Source: Simiduia litorea
Lineage (GTDB): Bacteria; Pseudomonadota; Gammaproteobacteria; Pseudomonadales; Cellvibrionaceae
Reading direction: 5' to 3'
Assembly: GCF_042853465.1 (NCBI RefSeq)
Contig: NZ_AP031497.1
Span: 4,030,001-4,094,000 of the forward strand
DNA: 64,000 nt
Of this stretch, positions 35,304-45,543 are shown piece after piece (position 1 is the stretch's first letter; every line of letters begins with the position of its first letter). Below the pieces are notes generated by a model, which did not search any database, had not been told where the DNA came from, and worked only from the letters and a program-made list of their open reading frames with translations. The translations under genes and the position numbers were made by a program.

Positions 35304-37370
35304 ATGAATGATCTAACCTGCGACTTTTTGGACAACCCCAGCTACTACCTAAATCGAGAACTTAGCCACCTGCACTTTAACCGCAGGGTACTGGAACAGG
35401 CGCTGGACGAAACTCACCCACTGCTTGAACGGCTGAAGTTTCTGCTCATCTGCTCGAGCAATCTGGACGAGTTTTTTGAAATTAGGGTGGCGGGCTTGCG
35501 TCAGCGCATTGCCATGGAGCGGGAAATTACCGAATTGGATGGCTCCAGCCCACAGGAGGTACTACAGGCGATCAGCACCAATTGCCACGCGCTGGTGGAG
35601 GAGCAATATCGGATACTCAATCAGGTGATTTTGCCCGCACTTGCGGACAAACATATTCGCTTTATCGCCCGCAGCCAATGGACCCCAGAACAAGTCGAAT
35701 GGGCCAATAGCTTTTTCGAATCCGATATCTTGCCCATCGCCAGTCCCATTGGCTTAGACCCAGCGCACCCCTTCCCACGCTTGGTTAATAAAAGCCTGAA
35801 CTTTATCGTCTCGCTCGAGGGCCAAGATGCCTTTGGCCGCGAGACCGGTCTGGCGGTGGTGCCGGCACCCAGAAGCCTGCCGCGAATATTGAAAATACCG
35901 GAAGCGCTAGCGCCCGAGGGCGATAATTTCGTGTTTCTCTCAAGCATCATTCACGCCAATGCCGATAAACTCTTCCCCGGCATGACGGTCAAAGGCTGCT
36001 ATCAATTTAGGATCACCCGCAATGCCGATTTAGACTTTGACACCGAGGGGGTGGCCGATTTAGCCCGCGCGCTGCGGGGCGAACTGCACTCGAGGCGTTT
36101 CGGCAACGCCGTGCGGCTGGAAGTGGTAGACGACTGCCCAGAGGCCTTAGTCAACTTTTTGTTGCGTGAAACCGGCCTGAGTCAAGCCGAGCTGTACTTG
36201 GTCAACGGGCCAGTCAACACCAAGCGCCTGATGGACGCCGAAAAACAGCTGAATCGGCCGGATTTACAATTTGCGCCCTTCGTGCAAACCATCCCCAAGG
36301 GCCTAACCCGTAAAGACAACATTTTCCAAGCCATCGCCCACCGCGACCAATTGCTGCACCACCCCTTTGAGTCGTTCACGCCGGTGGTTGAGTTGCTCAG
36401 CCAAGCCGCCAAAGACCCGGACGTGCTGGCCATCAAACAAACCTTGTATCGCACCGGCGCCAGTTCGCCCATTGTCGATGCCCTACTGGAAGCGGCGCGC
36501 AACGGCAAGGAAGTAACCGCCGTGGTTGAGCTGCGGGCACGCTTCGACGAAGAGGAAAACCTCGAGCTGGCGAGTAAACTGCAAGAGGCCGGTGCTGTGG
36601 TGGTGTACGGTGTGGTGGGCTACAAAACCCACGCCAAGATGATTCTCATCGTACGCCGCGAGCAGGGCAAATTGCGCCGCTACGTGCACTTGGGCACCGG
36701 CAACTACCACAGCGGCAACGCCCGCCTGTACACGGATTACTCGCTCATGTCGGCCGACGAAGCCTTGGGCGCCGACGTCCATATCATCTTCCAGCAGCTC
36801 ACCGGCATGGGCAAAACCGAGCGCCCACAAAAGTTATTGAACGCGCCCTTTACCTTGAAGCGCCAAATTTTGCGCATGATCGACAATGAAATCCGCGCTG
36901 TAGAAGCGGGCGAGCCAGGCACCATCATTATCAAATGTAACGGCCTGACCGAACCCAAGATTATCCAAGCGCTGTATCGGGCCTCTCAGGCAGGGGTGAG
37001 GGTGGAGCTCATAGTGCGCGGCATGTGCTGCCTGCGCCCAGGCATTGAAGGTATCTCGGACCACATCCGCGTTACCTCGGTGGTGGGCCGATTTTTAGAG
37101 CACAGCCGGGTATTCTACTTTGCCAATAGCCAACCCGGCCTCTACTGCGGCAGTGCCGACCTGATGGAACGCAACTTAAACCGCCGAGTAGAAGTCTGCT
37201 TCCCCGTGGAAGAGCCAGCTCTGGCGAGGCGGGTTATCGCGGATTTGGAAAAATACCTGACTGACAATCGTCAGGGCTGGCAGCTCGATACCCATGGCTT
37301 TTACCAGCTCCATAGCGGCGACCAAAGTGCCTCCGCCCAGCAACAACTTCTCGGGGAGCTGACCAAATAG
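35304..37370 (+). CDS. ppk: Polyphosphate kinase 1
   Basis: 688 aa from ATG 35304, equal to the E. coli length; a TTG 63 bases upstream is less likely. NRELSHLHFNRRVLEQA and NLDEFFEIRVAGL open the protein, and the catalytic core holds YKTHAKM with the autophosphorylated His (about 443), RYVHLGTGNYHSGNARLYTD, and SADLMERNLNRRVEVCFP. It polymerises ATP gamma-phosphate into polyphosphate. The exopolyphosphatase gene ppx, next door in Pseudomonas, is absent between ppk and trxA. Confidence 0.97.
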   Translation: MNDLTCDFLDNPSYYLNRELSHLHFNRRVLEQALDETHPLLERLKFLLICSSNLDEFFEIRVAGLRQRIAMEREITELDGSSPQEVLQAISTNCHALVEEQYRILNQVILPALADKHIRFIARSQWTPEQVEWANSFFESDILPIASPIGLDPAHPFPRLVNKSLNFIVSLEGQDAFGRETGLAVVPAPRSLPRILKIPEALAPEGDNFVFLSSIIHANADKLFPGMTVKGCYQFRITRNADLDFDTEGVADLARALRGELHSRRFGNAVRLEVVDDCPEALVNFLLRETGLSQAELYLVNGPVNTKRLMDAEKQLNRPDLQFAPFVQTIPKGLTRKDNIFQAIAHRDQLLHHPFESFTPVVELLSQAAKDPDVLAIKQTLYRTGASSPIVDALLEAARNGKEVTAVVELRARFDEEENLELASKLQEAGAVVVYGVVGYKTHAKMILIVRREQGKLRRYVHLGTGNYHSGNARLYTDYSLMSADEALGADVHIIFQQLTGMGKTERPQKLLNAPFTLKRQILRMIDNEIRAVEAGEPGTIIIKCNGLTEPKIIQALYRASQAGVRVELIVRGMCCLRPGIEGISDHIRVTSVVGRFLEHSRVFYFANSQPGLYCGSADLMERNLNRRVEVCFPVEEPALARRVIADLEKYLTDNRQGWQLDTHGFYQLHSGDQSASAQQQLLGELTK

Positions 37371-37526
37371 AGACCTTTAAAACTGAATTTCAGCCCCCAT
37401 TAACAGGCTTGAATAGCAAAAAGCCCATCGAGATAGGCTTAGTGAACTTGTACCTGCTAAGCTCAATCTTTATTATGCACGGCTAAATGCCTCGGTCTGA
37501 GACCTTGAACCCACGGAGAAACACCC

Positions 37527-37853
37527 ATGAGTGACGCTATCGTTCACGTATCTGACGCCAGTTTTGACACTGACGTCCTAAAGGCCGATGGCCCCGTTCT
37601 GGTAGATTTCTGGGCAGCCTGGTGCGGCCCCTGCAAGATGATCGCCCCTGTTCTCGACGAGCTGGCCGGCGAACTGGCTGGCAAAATCACCATTGCCAAG
37701 ATGGACGTTGATGCCAACAAGGAAACCCCAGCGAAATTCAACATTCGCGGTATTCCAACCTTGATGATTTTCAAGAATGGTCAGATGGAATCCATGAAAG
37801 TAGGCGCTCTATCAAAGTCGCAGCTGGTTGAATTCATCAACTCGGCACTATGA
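37527..37853 (+). CDS. trxA: Thioredoxin 1
   Basis: 108 aa with the WCGPC active site (LVDFWAAWCGPCKMIAP) and the cis-Pro loop GIPTLMIF. It is the cytoplasmic disulfide reductant. GGAG precedes ATG 37527. A strong terminator follows directly and rho comes next, the order found in E. coli and Pseudomonas. Confidence 0.97.
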   Translation: MSDAIVHVSDASFDTDVLKADGPVLVDFWAAWCGPCKMIAPVLDELAGELAGKITIAKMDVDANKETPAKFNIRGIPTLMIFKNGQMESMKVGALSKSQLVEFINSAL

Positions 37854-37858
37854 TTCTC

Positions 37859-37891
37859 AACTAAGCGCTGCGAAAGCAGCGCTTAGTTTTT
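37859..37891 (+). terminator. Rho-independent terminator of trxA
   Basis: AACTAAGCGCTG (37859-37870) pairs perfectly with CAGCGCTTAGTT (37877-37888) around loop CGAAAG, followed by TTTTT to 37891. It begins six bases after the trxA stop. Confidence 0.93.
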
Positions 37892-38211
37892 GCACTATCA
37901 AGATTTTGTGTTTATACTCAGCCCATCTTGAGTTACCCCGTCTGATCAAGTCCTCGAACACAAACTGACAATAGGCCTACCGGCCATCTATAACCGTTCG
38001 GCTTATCTTGGATTCAGTTCAGACATCGGCAGATGTGGCCCCTAGTTGGCGCCCGACCCAAAATGTCAAAATTTGCCTCTAATAATTTCAGCCATAAGCA
38101 CCCAATTTCGTATTGAATACTTTTTTATTTTCTTTACCTAGCGCACTACCCCTAGATCGCAATTTGAAATCGCGGTGACGGGTTCACTTATCCCCCATAA
38201 AGCACTATTTT
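37890..38211 (+). promoter_or_regulatory. rho promoter and long leader
   Basis: TTGCAC (37890-37895), exact 17-base spacer, TATACT (37913-37918) is the best sigma-70 promoter in the gap and would give a leader of about 285 nt before rho. The -35 sits in the T-tract of the trxA terminator. The leader has no clear ORF; a long untranslated leader is consistent with the autoregulation known for E. coli rho. There is no good Shine-Dalgarno before the rho ATG. Confidence 0.6.
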
Positions 38212-39471
38212 ATGAATTTAACCGACCTAAAAACAAAATCTACTGAAGTACTCCTCGAGCTAGCCAAAGGCATGGGCCTTGAAAATCTGGCTCGCTCACG
38301 CAAACAAGACATCATTTTTAATATTCTTAAGCGCCATGCAAAGGGCGGTGAGGATATCTATGGCGATGGCGTGCTAGAAATACTTCAAGACGGTTTCGGT
38401 TTTTTGCGCTCGGCCGAGGGCTCTTATCTCGCCGGCCCCGATGACATCTATGTGTCACCTAGTCAAATTCGACGTTTCAACTTACGTACCGGTGATAACA
38501 TCTCCGGCAAAATTCGCCCACCGAAAGAAGGCGAGCGCTACTTTGCTCTGCTAAAAGTTAATGAAATTAACTTCGACAAGCCCGAAAGCTCGCGCAATAA
38601 AATACTGTTTGAAAACCTTACCCCCCTGTTTCCTAACGACCGTTTGGTGTTAGAAGCCGGCAACGGCTCCACCGAAGATTTAACCGGCCGCATCATCGAT
38701 TTGATTGCGCCGATCGGCAAAGGTCAGCGCGGCCTGATCGTCGCCCCGCCAAAAGCCGGTAAAACCATCATGATGCAAAACATTGCGCAAGCGATAACGC
38801 GCAATAACCCAGAGTGCCACCTTATCGTTTTATTGATTGATGAACGCCCTGAAGAAGTGACTGAAATGCAACGCTCTGTGCGCGGCGAAGTGGTCGCCTC
38901 AACATTCGATGAACCACCATCGCGCCACGTGCAAGTTGCGGAGATGGTTATCGAACGCGCCAAGCGTTTAGTCGAACATAAAAAAGACGTGGTTATTTTA
39001 CTCGACTCCATCACCCGCTTAGCCCGTGCGTATAACACGGTTATTCCGTCATCCGGCAAGGTGTTAACCGGTGGTGTGGATGCGCATGCACTGGAAAAAC
39101 CCAAGCGCTTCTTCGGCGCCGCGCGCAACATCGAAGAGGGCGGTAGCTTAACCATCGTCGCCACGACCTTGGTGGACACCGGCTCGAAAATGGACGAGGT
39201 GATCTACGAAGAGTTTAAAGGCACCGGTAACCAAGAATTACATTTAGATCGAAAAATTGCTGAAAAGCGCGTCTACCCAGCCATTAACATTCGCCGTTCT
39301 GGCACCCGTCGCGAAGATTTATTGATGAAAGAAGACGAGATGCAACGGGTGTGGATATTACGTAAGTTGCTACACGACATGGAAGACCTATCGGCAACCG
39401 AATTCCTGACCGACAAGCTGAAAGACTTCAAGAGCAATAACGAATTTTTCATGTCGATGAAACGAAAATAA
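38212..39471 (+). CDS. rho: Transcription termination factor Rho
   Basis: 419 aa, the E. coli length. MNLTDLKTKSTEVLLELAKG N-terminal domain, RNA-binding GFGFLRS (cold-shock-like), Walker A APPKAGKTIMMQ, Walker B VVILLDSITRLARAYN, and Q-loop/R-loop region SGKVLTGGVDAHAL. Hexameric RNA helicase that ends untranslated transcripts. Confidence 0.98.
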   Translation: MNLTDLKTKSTEVLLELAKGMGLENLARSRKQDIIFNILKRHAKGGEDIYGDGVLEILQDGFGFLRSAEGSYLAGPDDIYVSPSQIRRFNLRTGDNISGKIRPPKEGERYFALLKVNEINFDKPESSRNKILFENLTPLFPNDRLVLEAGNGSTEDLTGRIIDLIAPIGKGQRGLIVAPPKAGKTIMMQNIAQAITRNNPECHLIVLLIDERPEEVTEMQRSVRGEVVASTFDEPPSRHVQVAEMVIERAKRLVEHKKDVVILLDSITRLARAYNTVIPSSGKVLTGGVDAHALEKPKRFFGAARNIEEGGSLTIVATTLVDTGSKMDEVIYEEFKGTGNQELHLDRKIAEKRVYPAINIRRSGTRREDLLMKEDEMQRVWILRKLLHDMEDLSATEFLTDKLKDFKSNNEFFMSMKRK

Positions 39472-39475
39472 AATG

Positions 39476-39498
39476 AGCCCGCAAATGCGGGCTTTTTT
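39476..39498 (+). terminator. Rho-independent terminator of rho
   Basis: AGCCCGC / GCGGGCT stem (39476-39482, 39487-39493) with loop AAAT and TTTTTT tail to 39498, four bases after the rho stop codon. Confidence 0.95.
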
Positions 39499-39548
39499 CT
39501 GCACACTAAAATTTCATACTTTTGTACGTAATCGATAAGGAGCACACT

Positions 39549-40364
39549 ATGGAATGGTTAGATAAAATCGAAACAATGGCTATAACCTACGGGCCTAAGC
39601 TCGTCACTGCACTATTGGTGCTTTGGGTCGGCTGGAAACTGATTGGCTTCGCCATGAAGATGCTCGACAAGGCACTGGAAAAAAGCCAAACCGAAATCAC
39701 TTTACGAAAATTTCTGGGTAGCTTGATCGGCTCCATCTTGAAAGTGATGCTAGTGATAAGCGTCGCCTCTATGGCCGGCATTCAAACCACCTCGTTTATC
39801 GCTGTCCTCGGTGCCGCCGGCTTAGCCGTTGGCTTGGCGTTACAGGGCAGCCTATCGAACTTTGCTGGTGGGGTGTTAATTTTGCTCTTCAAGCCATTTA
39901 AAGCAGGCGATTTTATTGAGGCTCAAGGTATCGCTGGCAAGGTAAAGGACATTCAGATTTTTACCACTCGAATCGTCACCGGCGACAATAAAATGATCTT
40001 CATTCCAAATGGCCCACTCGCCAATGGCAATATCATTAATTACTCCGCGCAAACACACCGCCGCGTCGATCTTGTGTTTGGCATTGGCTATGGCGACAGC
40101 ATCGACAAAGCGCGCGAAACCATTAACAAAGTCATTGCCGCAAACGAGAAAATCATCAAAGACGATGAGGAAAGGCTACCTTTGGTTGTTATTTCGGCAC
40201 TGGCCGATAGCTCGGTAAATTTCACCGTCCGCGTTTGGACTACCACCGAAGACTACTGGGCGGTTTTCTTTGCCATGCAAGAAAATGTGAAAAAAGCTTT
40301 CGATGCCGATGGCATTAGTATCCCCTTCCCGCAACGCGATGTTCACCTTCACCAAGCTTCTTAA
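39549..40364 (+). CDS. MscS-family small-conductance mechanosensitive channel
   Basis: 271 aa from ATG 39549, with AAGGAG at 39537-39542; a TTG at 39522 lies upstream of that site. Three N-terminal helices: the third is the pore helix GAAGLAVGLALQGSLSNFAGGVLIL, split here for its Gly/Ala packing pattern, followed by the beta domain FKAGDFIEAQGIAGKVKDIQIFTTRI and IPNGPLANGNIINYS. It releases solutes on hypo-osmotic shock. Length matches MscS of E. coli (286 aa). Confidence 0.93.
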   Translation: MEWLDKIETMAITYGPKLVTALLVLWVGWKLIGFAMKMLDKALEKSQTEITLRKFLGSLIGSILKVMLVISVASMAGIQTTSFIAVLGAAGLAVGLALQGSLSNFAGGVLILLFKPFKAGDFIEAQGIAGKVKDIQIFTTRIVTGDNKMIFIPNGPLANGNIINYSAQTHRRVDLVFGIGYGDSIDKARETINKVIAANEKIIKDDEERLPLVVISALADSSVNFTVRVWTTTEDYWAVFFAMQENVKKAFDADGISIPFPQRDVHLHQAS

Positions 40365-40416
40365 GGCTGAGGTGATTGTGCTATGGTATTGCCCTCACTA
40401 GAGGGCAATACCCGTA

Positions 40417-41895
40417 ATGAAATATACCGACCTTCGCGACTTTATCGCCCAATTAGAACAACGCGGCCAACTCATCAGAATTAGCCATCCGGTCAACCCT
40501 CATCTAGAAATGACCGAAATTTGCGACCGCACCTTGCGCGCAGGTGGCCCCGCACTGTTATTTGAAAACCCCATAGGTTTTGATATGCCCGTATTGGCAA
40601 ACTTGTTCGGTACACCCGAGCGCGTAGCCCTTGGCATGGGCGAAGAAAATGTCGAAAGCCTGCGCGAGGTGGGCAAAATGCTCGCGTTTTTAAAAGAGCC
40701 AGAGCCGCCACAAGGCTTCAAAGACGCCTGGAATAAATTACCGATATTTAAACAAGTGCTTAATTTGGCTCCCAAGGTTGTAAATAAAGCCCCCTGCCAA
40801 GAGATTCAGTTTGCCGGCGCTGATGTCGACTTACACAAACTGCCCATTCAAACCTGTTGGCCCGGCGACGCGGCGCCCTTGGTAACTTGGCCTTTAGTTA
40901 TTACCCGCGGCCCGGAAAAAACCCGGCAGAACTTGGGCATTTACCGCATGCAATTAATTGGTAAGAATAAACTCATCATGCGCTGGCTTTCCCATCGCGG
41001 CGGCGCGCTCGATTTTCGCGAGTGGTGCGCTGCCAATCCAGGCAAAAAATTTCCTGTCTCTGTAGCTTTAGGTGCAGATCCAGCCACAATATTGGGCGCG
41101 GTCACACCAGTGCCAGATAACCTCTCGGAATACGCCTTTGCCGGCTTACTGCGTGGCGATAAAACCCAAGTAATCAATTGTGCAACTAACGATTTGCAAG
41201 TACCAGCCAGCGCCGAAATTATTTTGGAAGGCACCATAGATCCCGCTGAGCTAGCCGATGAAGGTCCTTACGGCGATCACACCGGATACTACAATGAAGT
41301 CGATAAGTTTCCAGTATTTACCGTCGAGCATATGAGCTGGCGCAAAGACCCAATTTATCACTCCACCTACACAGGCCGCCCACCGGATGAACCCTCCGTG
41401 CTAGGTGCCGCACTGAATGAAGTTTTTGTACCTATTTTGCAAAAACAATTTCCCGAAATTGTGGATTTCTATTTACCTCCAGAAGGCTGCTCCTATCGTC
41501 TCGCCGTGGTCACTATTAAGAAACAATACCCCGGCCATGCCAAACGGGTAATGATGGCCGTGTGGTCTTTTTTACGCCAATTCATGTACACCAAGTTCGT
41601 CATTGTTACCGATGACGATGTGAATGCGCGCGACTGGAACGATGTCATTTGGGCAATTACCACGCGCATGGACCCAGCAAGAGATACGCTGCTAGTAGAA
41701 AACACGCCTATAGATTACCTCGACTTCGCCTCACCCGTTTCAGGCCTCGGTTCGAAAATGGGAATGGATGCCACCAACAAATGGCCGGGTGAAACCGATC
41801 GCGAATGGGGCGAGCCCATCAAGCGCGACCCGGATGTTGTTAAGCGTGTCGATGAAATTTGGGAGCAATTAGGCATCGTATTAAATGACCATTAA
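40417..41895 (+). CDS. ubiD: 3-octaprenyl-4-hydroxybenzoate carboxy-lyase UbiD
   Basis: 492 aa. MKYTDLRDFIAQLEQRGQL, QTCWPGDAAPLVTWPLVITRG and DEGPYGDHTGYYN are UbiD signatures; the E-P-Y-G-D-H-T loop holds an active-site acid. It decarboxylates the ubiquinone head-group precursor using prenylated FMN from UbiX, which is not in this window. Its end overlaps the next gene by 11 bases. Confidence 0.97.
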   Translation: MKYTDLRDFIAQLEQRGQLIRISHPVNPHLEMTEICDRTLRAGGPALLFENPIGFDMPVLANLFGTPERVALGMGEENVESLREVGKMLAFLKEPEPPQGFKDAWNKLPIFKQVLNLAPKVVNKAPCQEIQFAGADVDLHKLPIQTCWPGDAAPLVTWPLVITRGPEKTRQNLGIYRMQLIGKNKLIMRWLSHRGGALDFREWCAANPGKKFPVSVALGADPATILGAVTPVPDNLSEYAFAGLLRGDKTQVINCATNDLQVPASAEIILEGTIDPAELADEGPYGDHTGYYNEVDKFPVFTVEHMSWRKDPIYHSTYTGRPPDEPSVLGAALNEVFVPILQKQFPEIVDFYLPPEGCSYRLAVVTIKKQYPGHAKRVMMAVWSFLRQFMYTKFVIVTDDDVNARDWNDVIWAITTRMDPARDTLLVENTPIDYLDFASPVSGLGSKMGMDATNKWPGETDREWGEPIKRDPDVVKRVDEIWEQLGIVLNDH

Positions 41896-44107
41896 CATTC
41901 AAAGCATTGCGCGCCAGCTGACCCATACTGTTGCTGCCGCGCTCTTAGTCATTACACCGCTCAGCGCTTTGGCACTAGATCAAGACGGAAAACGCATCGG
42001 CTTAGTATTGAGCGGTGGCGCCGCACGCGGCCTTTCGCATATCGGTGTGATTCGCGCACTGCAAGAACAAGGCATCGAAGTAGATGCCATTTCCGGCACG
42101 AGTATGGGCGCTATTATCGGCGGCATGTACGCCAGTGGCTACAGCGTCGAACAAATGGAAGTGATTGGCACAACCTTAGATTGGAGCTACGGCTTAACCG
42201 ATAAACCGCCGCGCGACGATCTTACCTTCAGGCGTAAACAAGACGATCGGCGCCATTTGTTACGCACGAAATTAACCGTGGTAGACGGCGGCATAAAAAT
42301 TCCGGCCGGCGTTATCGACGGGCAAAATCTCGACTTGGTACTACAGAATATTTTTTACCACACCAACGATGTCGATAATTTTGATCATTTGAAGATTCCC
42401 TTCCGCGCGGTTGCCACAAACTTAGAAACAGGCGACGCCGTCGTTATGGGCAGCGGCTCATTAAACACTGCCATTCGAGCCAGCATGTCAATTCCCGGTG
42501 TGCTCGCACCGGTAGTGCGAGAGGGTGTGCTGTTAGCCGATGGCGGTATGGCCGATAACTTACCGGTTGACGTTGTGCGAGGCATGCAAGTCGATAGGGT
42601 CATAGCCGTCAACATCGGCACGCCCCTGAGCAAAGCCAAAGACATTAGTAATCTATTTGCGGTATCCAACCAAGTAAGCACTTTTCTAACCATTAAGAAT
42701 GCGCAAGAGCAAATTGCCACACTCACGGATAGCGACATTTTATTGCAGCCCAACTTAGGCGAAATTGGTTCTTTCGACTTCAGTCGTGCCGAGGAAACGA
42801 TCAAACTCGGCTATGATGCCGTTATGTCACAGGCGGACGCGCTAAGTTCCTTTGCCAAAAACAGCCCACTGACCTTCAAAGAACTAGCAGATACCCACGC
42901 ACCAAACATATCGAGTATTTCATTCGACAATAAGAGTTACATGCACGTTGAAGCACTTCGATTGTTTATCAAACAACCCCTTAACGCACCCTTTGATAAA
43001 AGCCTGCTCGAGCACAATATAAATACTTTATATGGCTTAGATTATTTTTCATCGGTCGACTATCGCTTATTAGATGATGGTCAGGGCGGAAAGCGTTTGC
43101 ACCTTCTCATCAAAGGCGAAAAAAGACATACCGGTTTCATGCGTTTCGGTTTTAATACCAGCGATGATTTTCGCGGCGACAACTACTACAACCTAGCTTT
43201 CGCCTATAATAAAACCGGCATCAGCAACTATGGCGCTGAGTGGTTCACCCATGTACAACTGGGCAACGATATCAATATCCGCACGGAGTTTTACGCACCA
43301 CTCGACTATGAGTCACCTTTCTATGTTCTTCCACTATTAGAATATACGGCGCGTGATATATCGCTCTACGACGATACGTTAAAGAATGAAGTACTGTTAG
43401 TTCGCGACAAGCGCACCAGTGCCGGTTTTTTTACCGGCTACCAGTTTAGCAACTACACCGACATCAGTGCCGGTGTGGTGCGCTCAACGGGAACTCTAAA
43501 TGTTGAAATCGGACTGGCGGATATTGAGCACCTAAACTACGACTTAGGATATATCGAAACTCGGTTTAAGTTAGATAGTGAAGACAATGTTTATTTCCCA
43601 ACCTCGGGCTCGCGCGTCGACCTATCAGCCAGAAAATTTGATCAGACCCTAGGTTCTGATGAAGACTATTATGAAGCCGATATTTTACTGTCGAGAGCTT
43701 TTAATTTTGGCGCTCACACCTTTCTCACCCGCGCGCGCGCCGCGCGCTCTGACGGTTTAAACTCGGTTCCTTCCAGTCGCTTTTATCTAGGCGGCTTAGG
43801 TCAGCTTTCAGGCCTGCCAGAAAATAGCATCATTACGCAAAACAACAATTTGCTGTCGCTGCAGTATATTCAGCAACTCAACAAACCGCTGTTGATGTTT
43901 GATACCCGCTATTACCTTATAGGCTCTATCGAATACGGTCGCGCATGGAACAACCACACCAGCGATATCCCCTTTAACTCTGGCGACATTTATGCCGGCA
44001 GTATTGGTGCCGCCATGGATTCACCCATAGGCCCGATTGTACTCGCCTATGGCTATAACTCTGCCGATCGACAATCGGTTTACTTCGCGATCGGCAGATC
44101 TATCTAG
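41885..44107 (+). CDS. Patatin-like phospholipase with outer-membrane barrel (PlpD type)
   Basis: 740 aa. Signal peptide (about 1-31, ALA-LDQDG). Patatin domain (about 38-230): GGAARG oxyanion loop, GTSMG nucleophile Ser, DGGMADNLP catalytic Asp. A POTRA-like segment (about 340-400) and a C-terminal 16-strand-type surface-antigen barrel (about 410-740) follow, the architecture of type Vd autotransporters such as PlpD of Pseudomonas, which span the outer membrane and may release the lipase. The last residue is Ile after GRS, not the usual aromatic. It converges with the symporter gene, overlapping by 4 bases. Confidence 0.92.
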   Translation: MTINIQSIARQLTHTVAAALLVITPLSALALDQDGKRIGLVLSGGAARGLSHIGVIRALQEQGIEVDAISGTSMGAIIGGMYASGYSVEQMEVIGTTLDWSYGLTDKPPRDDLTFRRKQDDRRHLLRTKLTVVDGGIKIPAGVIDGQNLDLVLQNIFYHTNDVDNFDHLKIPFRAVATNLETGDAVVMGSGSLNTAIRASMSIPGVLAPVVREGVLLADGGMADNLPVDVVRGMQVDRVIAVNIGTPLSKAKDISNLFAVSNQVSTFLTIKNAQEQIATLTDSDILLQPNLGEIGSFDFSRAEETIKLGYDAVMSQADALSSFAKNSPLTFKELADTHAPNISSISFDNKSYMHVEALRLFIKQPLNAPFDKSLLEHNINTLYGLDYFSSVDYRLLDDGQGGKRLHLLIKGEKRHTGFMRFGFNTSDDFRGDNYYNLAFAYNKTGISNYGAEWFTHVQLGNDINIRTEFYAPLDYESPFYVLPLLEYTARDISLYDDTLKNEVLLVRDKRTSAGFFTGYQFSNYTDISAGVVRSTGTLNVEIGLADIEHLNYDLGYIETRFKLDSEDNVYFPTSGSRVDLSARKFDQTLGSDEDYYEADILLSRAFNFGAHTFLTRARAARSDGLNSVPSSRFYLGGLGQLSGLPENSIITQNNNLLSLQYIQQLNKPLLMFDTRYYLIGSIEYGRAWNNHTSDIPFNSGDIYAGSIGAAMDSPIGPIVLAYGYNSADRQSVYFAIGRSI

Positions 44108-45543
44108 CTCATGTCAGTCTGTGGTGTCGCTTGCGAAGGACGCCACAAGCTGCCCAACACCAGCGCCGTAGTCGCCACGAGAAAGCCAGTAAAGTGCGGT
44201 GGTACTGCGGCGTCCGGCATAGTGAGCTCACACACTATCCACGTTACAACGCCCAGAATAATGCCGAGCCCAGCGCCAAAGCTGCTGGTTTTTTTCCAAT
44301 ACAAACCCGCCAGTAGTGGCGCCAATGCCATCACCATCGTCACTTTATAGGCATTCTCTACCATGTGGTGTATGGAGGTTTCCTGACCCAATGAATACAG
44401 CGAGTAGAGTGCCACCAAAATAGCGAAAGCCACCACCACAGCACGGGTCAACCACAAGAATTGATGATCGGTAAAATAATTTTCCGGTAACATTTCTTTA
44501 ATGATATTTTCAGAAATTGTCACCGAAGGTGCCAGCATGGTGCCGGATGCTGTACTCATGATGACCGACAATAATGCGCCGTAGAAAATAACCTGCGCAT
44601 AAAGCGGCAAGTGATTAATAATCAAGTTTGGCAAAATTTGTTGTGGGTCTTTCTCCAATAAATCTGCCGTCATCTGCGGATCGACAATAAACGCCGAATA
44701 GGCCAGAAAAATCGGCACAGCGGCAAAAAAGAAATACACCACCCCACCCAACACCGTGCCCCACACTGCGATATTTTCATTCTTGGCGGTATTAGCGCGC
44801 TGAAATACATCCTGCTGCGGCAAAGAACCCAAAGCCATGGTCATCAGTCCAGCCACAAACGTAATAATTGCCGTCCATTCCAAAGCCGGCCAAAACTCAA
44901 ACTTGCCAGCCGCCGAGGCGTGCTCAATAACCGGGGCCACACCCCCCGTAAGGTCGGCAACTAACCACGCAATCCAAAGCAGCCCCAACACGATGACCAC
45001 CATTTGGAAGGAGGTCGTTATCGCCACAGACCACATACCACCAAACAGGGTGTAGAGCGTCACAATAAAGATACCGAGCAAAATACCGTTCTGCATGCTC
45101 AAAGCGCCATCGGTGAGCACATTGAACACTAAACCTAAGGCGACAACCTGCGCCGACACCCAACCCAAGTAGGACGCCGCAATCGCGATGCTAACGGCAA
45201 TTTCAATGGGGCGATTAAAACGATTACGGTAATAATCTCCGAGAGTTAGCAGGTGCATGCGGTATAGAGGTCGCGCCAAAAGCAGACCGAATAAAATCAA
45301 GCACAAGGTGGTACCGAAGGGGTCGGATATTAACCCACCTAAGTTTTCTTCCATAAAAGTTGCGGGAATACCGAGTACGGTTTCGGCGCCAAACCAAGTG
45401 GCAAACACCATCGCAATTACCACCATCATGGGCAAACTGCGCCCGGCACTGATGTAATCCTCAGTATTGGTAACCTTCATGGCAGCATAGAGGCCGAGGC
45501 CGATAGAGAACACCAAGTAAACCACAACAAATTCAAGCAACAT
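44104..45543 (-). CDS. Sodium:solute symporter family permease
   Basis: 479 aa with about 13 hydrophobic helices in the LeuT-like SSS pattern. Signatures include AGRSLPMMVVIAMVFATWFGAETVLG and GALLSVIMSTASGTMLAPSVTISENI, the latter containing the Na-binding Ser/Thr region. Substrate cannot be predicted; relatives transport proline, pantothenate, sugars or organic acids. AAGG precedes ATG 45543. It stands alone, with a 400-bp gap upstream. Confidence 0.9.
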   Translation of the reverse strand: MLLEFVVVYLVFSIGLGLYAAMKVTNTEDYISAGRSLPMMVVIAMVFATWFGAETVLGIPATFMEENLGGLISDPFGTTLCLILFGLLLARPLYRMHLLTLGDYYRNRFNRPIEIAVSIAIAASYLGWVSAQVVALGLVFNVLTDGALSMQNGILLGIFIVTLYTLFGGMWSVAITTSFQMVVIVLGLLWIAWLVADLTGGVAPVIEHASAAGKFEFWPALEWTAIITFVAGLMTMALGSLPQQDVFQRANTAKNENIAVWGTVLGGVVYFFFAAVPIFLAYSAFIVDPQMTADLLEKDPQQILPNLIINHLPLYAQVIFYGALLSVIMSTASGTMLAPSVTISENIIKEMLPENYFTDHQFLWLTRAVVVAFAILVALYSLYSLGQETSIHHMVENAYKVTMVMALAPLLAGLYWKKTSSFGAGLGIILGVVTWIVCELTMPDAAVPPHFTGFLVATTALVLGSLWRPSQATPQTDMS

